In this document: positions 16,825 through 24,900 of the stretch, piece after piece
Position numbering within the stretch: the stretch's first letter is position 1
Layout: each line of letters opens with the position of its first letter
Origin: Burkholderiaceae bacterium
GTDB taxonomy: Bacteria > Pseudomonadota > Gammaproteobacteria > Burkholderiales > Burkholderiaceae_F
Reading direction: 5' to 3'
DNA: 42,545 nucleotides
Assembly: GCA_019236735.1 (NCBI GenBank)
Contig: JAFAIM010000058.1
Span: forward strand, 1 to 42,545
Notes under the pieces: model-generated
Seen by the model: only the letters and a program-made list of their open reading frames with translations
Database searches by the model: none
What the model was told of the DNA's origin: nothing
Position numbers and translations under genes: made by a program

Positions 16825-17351
16825 CGCCTCGCGACCTGCCGGCCGAGCTGTGGCGCAGCGCGCAGCGGCTCGGCGGATTGCTGGTGCGCGAGCGGCTGAT
16901 GCTTGCCACTGCGGAGTCGTGCACTGCCGGTGGGGTTGCATTCGCGGTCACCCAGATCGCCGGATCGAGCAGCTGGTTCGACCGTGGCTTTGTCACGTAT
17001 TCGAACGAATCCAAACTCAAGGTGCTTGGCGTTTCGCCGGTGTACCTGCGCGACTACGGTGCGGTGAGCGAGCCGGTTGCCCGGTCGATGGCACTGGGCT
17101 GCCTGAACCACAGCAACGCGCAAGTCGCGGTGGCGGTGAGCGGGCTTGCAGGTCCCGACGGCGGCACCGTATCCAAGCCGGTGGGCACGGTGTGTTTCGC
17201 GTGGGCGATCCGGCGCGATCCTGCCGTCGCGCCCTGGGTTCGCACAGCCACGCGTCTGTTCGACGGCAATCGCGCGGCAGTTCGGACGCAGGCCGTGCTC
17301 GAGGCGCTGGAAGGGCTGAATACGCTGCTGGAACAGCGGCAGGACGTGTAA
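16821..17351 (+). CDS. pncC: Nicotinamide-nucleotide amidohydrolase (CinA C-terminal family)
   Basis: PncC deamidates NMN to nicotinic acid mononucleotide in the pyridine nucleotide cycle. The 176-residue protein carries LMLATAESCTAGGVAFAVTQ, the TYSNESKLKVLGV loop and VSGLAGPDGGTVSKPVGTV, all diagnostic of the CinA C-terminal domain. The N-terminal MoCF-like domain of full CinA is absent, as in PncC proper. The GTG at 16821 overlaps the pgpA stop (GTGA) and suggests coupling; another GTG at 16806 is possible. It is the last gene of the plus-strand run and converges on pyrF across 39 bp with no clear terminator. Confidence 0.93.
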   Translation: MTPRDLPAELWRSAQRLGGLLVRERLMLATAESCTAGGVAFAVTQIAGSSSWFDRGFVTYSNESKLKVLGVSPVYLRDYGAVSEPVARSMALGCLNHSNAQVAVAVSGLAGPDGGTVSKPVGTVCFAWAIRRDPAVAPWVRTATRLFDGNRAAVRTQAVLEALEGLNTLLEQRQDV

Positions 17352-17390
17352 TCGCGCCCTTTGCAGTCGTCTCGTTGTCCGGTTTGGCCG

Positions 17391-18233
17391 TCAGGCCACT
17401 CTTCGCACGCGGCGCGACGCTTCGATGCGCTCGCGCGTCTGCAGCGCGGCTTCGCGGGCGTGCTGCGCGAACGACTCGCCCGTTCCTGCATACAGGATCG
17501 CGCGCGAGGAGTTGATCACCAGTCCGGCGCCGTCCGCGTCCAGTCCGGCGCGCAGCGTCGCGTCGATGTCGCCTCCCTGCGTACCGATACCCGGTACAAG
17601 AAGCGGAAGCGTGGGCGCGATCTGCCGCACTCGGGCCAGTTCGAGCGGGTACGTCGCTCCCACCACCAGGCCGAGCTGGCCGTTCACGTTCCATTGCGAC
17701 ACCGCGAGGTGCGCGATGTGCTCGTACAGACGTTCGCCGCCGGCATCCAGCATCTGCAGCTGAGTGCCTCCAGCGTTGCTCGTTCGGCACAGCAAAAATG
17801 CACCGTGCTGCGCGCTTTGCACGAACGGCTCGATCGAGTCGAATCCCATCAGCGGCGACAGCGTGACAGCATCGGCCCGGTAGCGCTCGAACGCCTCGCG
17901 CGCGTAGTGCTGCGCGGTCGATCCGATGTCGCCGCGCTTGGCGTCCAGAATGACCGGCACCCCCGGGTGGCGCTGACGGATGTGCCCGATCAGCGCTTCG
18001 AGCTGATCCTCGGCGCGCTCGGCGGCAAAATGCGCCGCCTGCGGCTTGAACGCGCAAACCAAGTCCGCTGTGGCGTCGACGATCTCGCGGCAGAACGCCA
18101 GCAGCGCATCACTGCGCCCTGCCAGATGCGGCGGCAGCCGCTCCGGATCCGGATCCAGGCCGACGCACAGCAGCGTGCCGTGATCTTTCCATCGCGCCGA
18201 CAGCTTTTCAACGAAGGTCGGCGGCTGGGACAT
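17391..18233 (-). CDS. pyrF: Orotidine 5'-phosphate decarboxylase (type 2)
   Basis: PyrF makes UMP from OMP. The 280-residue product is of the longer PyrF subfamily: [17 protein letters not shown] near the start, [12 protein letters not shown], the catalytic Lys/Asp array [30 protein letters not shown], then [10 protein letters not shown] and [11 protein letters not shown] in the phosphate-binding C-terminus. The ATG at 18233 is chosen because TACAAT lies 7 nt upstream of it. A longer in-frame extension would contain that box and has no family support. Confidence 0.95.
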   Translation of the reverse strand: MSQPPTFVEKLSARWKDHGTLLCVGLDPDPERLPPHLAGRSDALLAFCREIVDATADLVCAFKPQAAHFAAERAEDQLEALIGHIRQRHPGVPVILDAKRGDIGSTAQHYAREAFERYRADAVTLSPLMGFDSIEPFVQSAQHGAFLLCRTSNAGGTQLQMLDAGGERLYEHIAHLAVSQWNVNGQLGLVVGATYPLELARVRQIAPTLPLLVPGIGTQGGDIDATLRAGLDADGAGLVINSSRAILYAGTGESFAQHAREAALQTRERIEASRRVRRVA

Positions 18234-18240
18234 GACGGCG

Positions 18241-18246
18241 ATTGTA
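18241..18246 (-). promoter_or_regulatory. Candidate -10 element of pyrF
   Basis: The minus strand reads TACAAT, ending 7 nt before the pyrF ATG. The 7-nt gap contains no Shine-Dalgarno sequence. No good -35 is seen at normal spacing. Confidence 0.4.
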
Positions 18247-18994
18247 CGTTTGCGCTGGGCCGTACCCATCAATGGCCCGTGGACGGCCAAACGAATTGGA
18301 GCCGTTGGCGTGCCGGAATCGTTCACGTTCGTAGCCGCCGGCCGGCCGGCCGAGCGTTCGTGGCCGTTGGACTGTCGGGCCTAGCGTCGGTCCTGTCTGC
18401 TGCGCGGGCGAGCGGCATCCGAACATGGCTGCGCTCGGCAGCGCGCGGCGGAAACATCCGAGCACACCAGAGGACCTCAGCGCTCTGCTGTCCTGTACCG
18501 CCGCGCTGTACCAACTGCCGCTCGCCTGCTCGCATCCAGGGCCAACGCTCTCCCGCCAGTCCAACGGAAAGCGATCATCATTGCGCCCTCGTTCCAGCAC
18601 GGTGTTTTTAGGTCATCGCAGCTCCTGATCGATCAACGATGACCTACAGCACTGCGCTTGAGCCGTCGCTGCGCGATGGTGGGTGCCCGTTGGCCGGACG
18701 GAAAGCGTCGGCCCTCGAACGCGAGCAGGCGCCGGCGACCTTGCTCCTAGCGCGGCGGAACAGGACGGCGATCTGCTGAGGTGCCCTGAACGGCTGCGGC
18801 GTATCCGCCGCGCGGTATGCGCGCACAGCGACAACCAGATGTCGCCGGCGCCCGCGCAGCGGCGAGGGCCGGCGGTAGGCCGGCCGGCCAACGGCTGCAG
18901 ACACACGAACAGCCCGACAGGCCAACGCTCCGCTACCGTAGGCGCGGCCGGTCGACGGCCGCGATCTCCCCGCGGCCCGGCCGGTCGATGGTTC
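18247..18994. other. Gene-free region with degenerate repeat modules
   Basis: I see no credible protein or RNA gene in these roughly 750 bases; frames on both strands are short and match nothing I recognise. Related short modules recur in both orientations. GGCC/GGCCGGCC runs occur near 18338-18352 and 18882-18892. Variants of CCCGACAGGCCAACG occur near 18365-18385 (inverted), 18537-18575 and 18913-18930. A perfect separated inverted repeat lies at 18609-18646. The region may hold decayed repeats or a lost gene. Its right end runs directly into the 3' end of the DUF4382 lipoprotein gene. Confidence 0.5.
18609..18646. repeat. Perfect 10-bp inverted repeat, 18-nt spacer
   Basis: TAGGTCATCG and CGATGACCTA flank a spacer that itself contains GATCGATC. 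On the plus strand a T-run precedes the first arm instead of following the second, so this is not a rho-independent terminator on either strand. It could be a protein-binding site or a remnant of an element end. Confidence 0.55.
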
Positions 18995-20773
18995 CTACGC
19001 TCCCGGAACGCTGCCGTTCAACGTGGCGGCTGAGGTGCTGCGCAAATCGATGAACCCCGGCAGCGGAACGATCCTGCGCGTGGCTGCTCCGTGGCCGGCC
19101 TGCCACAGCCGCACGTACGCGTAGTAGTAGGCACCGGGAACCGGCATGGCGGAGTCGCCGGCCGGCACGCCGTTGAGCGCGAACGAGCCGGTATTGGTAC
19201 CGCCGTTGGTGCTCAGGAACGAGTGGCAGTCGTAGGTGTCGACGATCGCGGCGAAACGCGCCAGCACGAGCTCGCACTGGTTGTCGACGCCGATTCCGCT
19301 GAAGGCGAGCGTGACGTTGATGGTGCCGGACTGCACACCAGACAGGAGCACGGGCGGCGCCGGAGTGAAGGTCTGCGACGTCGATGGCGCGGACGGCGGC
19401 GGCATCACGCCAGCCGTTCCCAGCGTGTAATACGCGACTTCGTTGTCCGCCACGGTGAAGGCGCCCGCGCCTTCCACCGGCGTCTGGCTGTTGAATGCGA
19501 GCGCGTTGCCGCCGTTGTACGGCGCCACATGCAGCGACGAGGTCGAACCCTGCAGCGGGATCGGATTCCGGAACGTGCCGTTGAACGGATCCGTATTTCG
19601 CCCGCGCACCTGGTAGGGGACAGCGCCGGCGCCGCTGAGCGTCTGCTGGAAGATCACGTAGCCGGACGTCAGCGGGGCAAGCGGCGCGTTCGCCGCAAAC
19701 TGCGCGGTGTATTCGCCGCTGTTCAGCGTCAAGGCGATCGGGGTCGACTGCAGCCGGGTCGGAGCCAGCCCCAAGCCGCCGGGCGGCACGCTCCCCATGG
19801 TGACCGGAACGGTCTGCACGATCATCGTCTCGATGTTGCGCCCGCGGATCAGAACGTCGTAGGAAGCAATGGCGTTGCCGCTCGCGTCCTGCGTCCAAAG
19901 CGGGTACAGCGTGAAATTGCCGGTCACCGGATCGACGGTGGTGGCGCGCGCCACATAGTGGCGGCTGCCGTCGGCCGTCAGCAGCTCGGCTTTGACGATC
20001 AGATTGAATGCGCACGCCGGCGACTGGGCACCCTCGGCGGCGATCGTCTGGCACAGCTTGCTGGGGTCGACCGTTCCCGTGATGGCCGCCACTTGCGTCA
20101 TGTCGTAGTAGCGCAGGTTGGGGCGCATCGTGAAGTACGTCAGCGTGTCATGCTTGAACGGCACGATGGATTGCTCCAGGTCGAAGTCGACCGCCAGGTT
20201 CACCGTTGCGCCCTGTACGACGTTGAACGTGCCGACGAGCTGGATACCCTGCGTCGGATAGGCGATCTCCAGCGGTGATTCCAGGGCCGTCGTGCTGTTG
20301 GCGGCGAGATACTCGACCTGGTCATTCCACTGCAGCGCCGCGCCGTTCGAATCCTTGGTTGCCAACGCAGAAGCATCGAGTGGGGCGTCCGGCCCGTCCA
20401 GCAGGAAACGGATCTGCCGATAGGTTCCGACCGGAAGGCTCATCCCGGAGAACAGCGTGTTCAGCGCGCCGTTGTTCAACGTGGTCAGGTCGATCGTGAC
20501 CGGAGCCGGCAGTTTCATCGTCACCCAGGTCGCATCGCTCGCGCTCCACGCTGCGTTCGGGTCGGTATGGAACGAGATCGCCGTGAAGGTGACCCACAGG
20601 TGCTGGAATTCGTCGCTCGGGCCGTCGGTGATCTGCAAGTTCACCGTGCCCTTCATCTGTGTGGGCGCGGGGTTTGCCCCGCCTCCTCCGCCTCCGCACG
20701 CGGTCAAGCCCAGGATCAGTGCGCAGCCGGCGCCGGCCGTCAGCATGGTCAACCAGTTCGAACGTTTTTTCAC
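18995..20773 (-). CDS. DUF4382 domain lipoprotein
   Basis: The 592-residue exported protein begins VKKRSNWLTMLTAG and has a hydrophobic stretch ending in the lipobox LTAC, so Cys26 should be lipidated. A Gly-rich linker follows. The next 150 or so residues (MKGTVNLQITDGPSDEFQHL, WVTFTAISFHTD, TIDLTTLNNGALNTLF, LPVGTYRQIRFLLD) match the DUF4382 pattern seen in bacterial surface lipoproteins. The C-terminal two-thirds is beta-rich with no recognised domain. The start is a GTG at 20773 with GGAG 7 nt upstream; a longer frame without a site exists. Function is unknown. A cell-surface or periplasmic location is inferred from the lipobox. Confidence 0.8.
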   Translation of the reverse strand: MKKRSNWLTMLTAGAGCALILGLTACGGGGGGANPAPTQMKGTVNLQITDGPSDEFQHLWVTFTAISFHTDPNAAWSASDATWVTMKLPAPVTIDLTTLNNGALNTLFSGMSLPVGTYRQIRFLLDGPDAPLDASALATKDSNGAALQWNDQVEYLAANSTTALESPLEIAYPTQGIQLVGTFNVVQGATVNLAVDFDLEQSIVPFKHDTLTYFTMRPNLRYYDMTQVAAITGTVDPSKLCQTIAAEGAQSPACAFNLIVKAELLTADGSRHYVARATTVDPVTGNFTLYPLWTQDASGNAIASYDVLIRGRNIETMIVQTVPVTMGSVPPGGLGLAPTRLQSTPIALTLNSGEYTAQFAANAPLAPLTSGYVIFQQTLSGAGAVPYQVRGRNTDPFNGTFRNPIPLQGSTSSLHVAPYNGGNALAFNSQTPVEGAGAFTVADNEVAYYTLGTAGVMPPPSAPSTSQTFTPAPPVLLSGVQSGTINVTLAFSGIGVDNQCELVLARFAAIVDTYDCHSFLSTNGGTNTGSFALNGVPAGDSAMPVPGAYYYAYVRLWQAGHGAATRRIVPLPGFIDLRSTSAATLNGSVPGA

Positions 20774-20988
20774 GATGCGCTCCGCGGTGTGTGAACAACA
20801 GTCGGATTGCATCCCATTGTCTGCCGCTGCGGTGCGTCCGCCGGTAAGCGAGTGTGTCCGATTGTTAGGATGGGGCCTGGCAACATGCTGGTTGGAAACA
20901 TCCGGTCACCGCAGATACGAATGTGATGGGTGGCGCCGCCGGGCCAAGCCCGCGAAATCGAACACGCCGTTAACGTACGCTCTCCTCG

Positions 20989-21894
20989 ATGATGACTTCG
21001 ATGACACGCCGCGATGCGGTGCTGCTGCTCCTGATGACGCTGGCATGGGGATTTGCCTGGCCCGTGATGAAATTCGGAGTGCGCGAGCTTCCGCCGCTGT
21101 TCTTCCGCTCCCTTTGCATCGCCGGCGCACTCGTGATCCTTGCCGCATACGCGCGCGTTGCCTCGATTCCGCTGGCGTTGCCGCGCAGCGACTGGCTCGA
21201 CATCGTCCGCGTTGCGGTACCGAATGTGGTGATATGGCACTGCGCGATGATCCTGGCGCTGACGATGCTGCCGGCCGGGCGCAGCGCGATCTTGGGGTAC
21301 ACGATGCCCTTGTGGGCGGCGCTGATCGGCGCGCTATGGTTCGGCGAGCATCCGCCCGCGCGCCACTGGCTCGGAGTGGGGGCTGCGCTGGCGGCCACGT
21401 CGCTGCTGCTGTCGTCGGAACTGAGCTCGCTGGCGGGGCGTCCTGCCGGGACCTTGCTGATCCTGTTCGCCGCCTTCTCCTGGGGCTACGGTACCCACCA
21501 GGCGCGTCGCCGTGCGATCCACGTGCCCGCGCTGACCGCGATTTTCTGGTCGCTCTCGCTGGCGCTGGTCGTGCTGTTGGCCGGGACCATTTTGTTCGAG
21601 CGCGACCGGTGGCGCTCGCCCGACGCACTGGAATGGGTCGCGATCGCGTACAACATGGCGATTTCGATCGCGTTCTGCCACGTCGTGTGGCTGCACCTGG
21701 CGCGCCGGATGCCGCCCGCAGCGAGCGGGCTGTCGATGATGATGATCCCGGCCCTCGGCGTGTTCTCCAGCATCTGGCTGCTCGGCGAGCGACCGCGCTG
21801 GCAGGACTATGTTGCGCTGGGCTTGATTGTCTTCTCTCTCGCGACCGTGCTGCTGCCCGCGCGCGGCAGGCCCGCACCCGTCGAGGCGTCGTGA
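20989..21894 (+). CDS. EamA/DMT-family transporter
   Basis: This inner-membrane protein of the drug/metabolite transporter superfamily has 301 residues. About ten hydrophobic helices are arranged as two EamA repeats, the first starting LLLLMTLAWGFAWPVMKFGV and the second LLILFAAFSWGYGTHQARR. The typical Pro-rich helix starts (TMLPAGRSAILGYTMPLWAAL) and the closing helix ending in a short basic tail are present. Substrate is unknown; family members export amino acids or metabolites. Three in-frame ATGs (20989, 20992, 21001) compete and none has a clear ribosome-binding site. It converges on pilL with a 41-bp gap. Confidence 0.85.
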   Translation: MMTSMTRRDAVLLLLMTLAWGFAWPVMKFGVRELPPLFFRSLCIAGALVILAAYARVASIPLALPRSDWLDIVRVAVPNVVIWHCAMILALTMLPAGRSAILGYTMPLWAALIGALWFGEHPPARHWLGVGAALAATSLLLSSELSSLAGRPAGTLLILFAAFSWGYGTHQARRRAIHVPALTAIFWSLSLALVVLLAGTILFERDRWRSPDALEWVAIAYNMAISIAFCHVVWLHLARRMPPAASGLSMMMIPALGVFSSIWLLGERPRWQDYVALGLIVFSLATVLLPARGRPAPVEAS

Positions 21895-21935
21895 TCGTTC
21901 TGGAGCCGCGGCCGGTCTGGCGGTTGTAACGAGTA

Positions 21936-24900
21936 CTACGCCGATGCTCGGGCGGCGAGGTGCCTGCGGATCAGCCGCAGCAGTTCTTCTTCCTGGTACG
22001 GCTTGCCGAGGTATTCGTTGACACCCAGCTCGAACGCGAGCGCGCGGTGCTTGGCGGCCGTCCGCGAAGTAATCATCAGGATCGGGATCGCCTGCGTTTC
22101 CGGATTCGACCGCACCGCGCGCGTCAGGTCGTAGCCGTCCATCCGCGGCATCTCGATGTCCACCAGCAGCACGTCGGGCATCGTGTCCTGCATCTGCCGC
22201 AGCGCGTCCACGCCGTCCTTGGCCAGCAGCACCTGAAAACCCTGGCGTTCCAGCAAACGCTGCGTAACGCGGCGCACCGTGAGCGAGTCGTCCACGACCA
22301 TAATGGTGGCGCCGATCGCCTCGGTATCGACGTCGATTCCCTCGACCGGCGCAGGCACGTACAGCGGCGAAGGCTCCGGCGCTCGCCCGATCAGCTGCAC
22401 CGGATTCAGGATCAGAACGATCTCACCGCTGCCGAGGATGGTTGCGCCCAGCACGCCCGTCAGGCGCGATACCTGCGGGCCGACGTTCTTGACGACCACT
22501 TCCTGGTTCGGAGTCATGTCGTCGACCACCACCGCCAGCCGGTCCTCGCCGGAGCGCAGCAGGCCAACTGGCGTCTGGCGCCCGACCAGCGCGAGCGGAG
22601 TCTCGATGCCGAGCAGCTGCGCCAGCGGGCGCAGCACGACGGTGCCGGAGGAGCCGAACGCGAGCATTCCGTCGCGCAAGCCCGCGTCGACATCGGACGC
22701 CTTGAAGCGACGCACCTGCTGCACCATTGCCGATGGGATCGCGAATCGGCGGCCCGCCACCGTGGCGAGAACGACCTGGGTCACCGCAAGCGTCAGCGGC
22801 AGGTAAGCGGTGAAACGCGTACCGCGTCCCGCTTCGGTGGTGACGAGGATCCGGCCGCCGAACGAGGCGAGCTCCGAGCGCACGACGTCCATCCCGATCC
22901 CGCGGCCGGCCAGTTCCGTGACCTCGTGCGCAGTGGAAAAGCCCGGAGCGAACACGAACTCGGCCAGATCGCGTTCGCTCACATGCCGCTCTCTGTCGAG
23001 CAGGTTCAGTTCGATCGCACGCTGACGGATGCGCTCCAGGTTCAACCCGGCGCCGTCGTCCGAGAACGTGACGATGATTTCGTTGCCCTCGTGCTTGACG
23101 TCGATTCGCAGCTCTCCGCTTTCGGGCTTGCCAAGCGTCAGGCGCCGCTCGGGCGGTTCGATTCCGTGCACGATCGCGTTGCGAACCAGGTGTTCGAACG
23201 GGCCGCTCATCCGCTCGAGCACGCCGCGGTCGATCTCGGTCGTCCCGCCAACGATCTCCAGGTGCACGCGCTTGCCGACCTCTTTCGCGGTCTGGCGTGC
23301 GACGCGATACAGGCGCTCGGACACGTTCGAAAATGGCACCAGCCGCACTCGCATCAGCTGCTGCTGCAGCTCGCGCGTCAGGCGCGACTGCGCGCTCAGG
23401 TCGTTGTCGGCCAATTGCAGGCCCTTGAGCATCGTGCTCTGGACCATCGCGACGTCCTCGACCGATTCGGCCAGCATGCGGGTGAGCTCCTGCAGGCGCG
23501 AGAAACGGTCGAACTCGAGCGGGTCGAACGCGGCTGCCTCACGGGCGAGCTGATCCGACCGCGCTTGGATCTGCGCTTCGGCCTGGATCTCGACCTCGCG
23601 CAGCTGGTTGCGCAGCCGTTGGATGTTTTCGGTCAGGTCGGTCAGTGAACCGCGCAGCGTGCCGACCTCGGTCTCCAGCTTGGAGCGGGCGATCGACACC
23701 TCGCCTGCGTGGTCGACCAAGCGGTCGAGCACGTCGGCGCGGACGCGAATGAACGGGGCTGCCGGAGCGGCGGGGGCGACGACCGGTTTCTCCGGCTCCG
23801 CCGCCGTTTCGCGCGCGCCCGTGGCGGTGGCCGCCGTGCGGGCCTGCAGCTCGGCCTCTTCTGCCTCGGGTTCCTCGGCGCTGGAAGCTGCCGCGACGCC
23901 ATCGGCCTCCGGCGCTGGGCTCGGTTGCGGCGGCGCGTGCAGATGGTCGAACAGCGACAGCGCCTGGTCAAATTGGCTCTGCAGGTCTTCGATCACGACC
24001 GCCGGCACGCTGACCAGCTGCATCGCCGACTCGATCCGCGTTTCCATCTCGTGCACGAGTTCGCCCAGGCTCATGGCGCCGGCCATCCGCGCGCTTCCCT
24101 TCACCGTGTGTAGGCACCGCATCAGGTCGCGCGCCGCTTCGCGGTCGTTCGGATTCACCGCAAGCGAGCGCAGTCCAATGCCGATTGCCGGCAGCAGATC
24201 GTGCGCTTCGGTGATGAACACGTGCAGCAAATCGGGGTCGAGCTCGTCGCGCAAGGCGCTCTCGGGGCGAGGCACCAGGCGCGATGCTTGCGCGGCTTCC
24301 TGCGCAGGCTGCGCCGCCGAAAGGGCGGCCCCCTCCGAGGCGAGCATTCGCGCATCTTCCTCGGAATCCTCTGCGCTTGCGGCTGTCTCTTCGTCTTCGA
24401 CTTGCTCTTCGGCGGCTGCGCCAGGCGGCTCAACGGCCGCCGCTTCCGGGGATTCCTCCGGCGGCGGGACCATCACGAGTTCGATTCCGGCGGGCGCGTT
24501 GCCCAGCGCCTGCTGGTGCCGGTGTTCGATCTGAGCGCGCACGACGCCGAGCAGCTCACGCACGGCGGCTGCTTCCAGGGATCCTTCCGGCGGATGCACC
24601 CCGGCGGCGAACTGGAGCAGCATGCCGCGCATCTGCTCGATCGCGCGATCGAGCACGTCGAACTGCGATGACGTCAACGCCGGCGCCAATCCGTGCTCCC
24701 CGGCCAGCTCGTGCATCAGCGCCTCGAGCGGCTCGGCGATCAGGTGGACTGGATGCAGCCCGACTGTGGCACTGATGCCGGCCAGCGAATGGGCGCGCCG
24801 GACCGTGTTCGGCGATACCGGACGCTCCGGTTCGTAGCGCCATTCGCCGACGTCCTGCGCCAGCGCGCGGACCGCCTCGTCCGATTCGTTCAGGAACACC

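Noticed and set aside
18613..18906. Open frames of 90-100 codons in the gene-free region
   Set aside because: They are Arg/Ala/Pro-rich with no ribosome-binding site and no recognisable motif.
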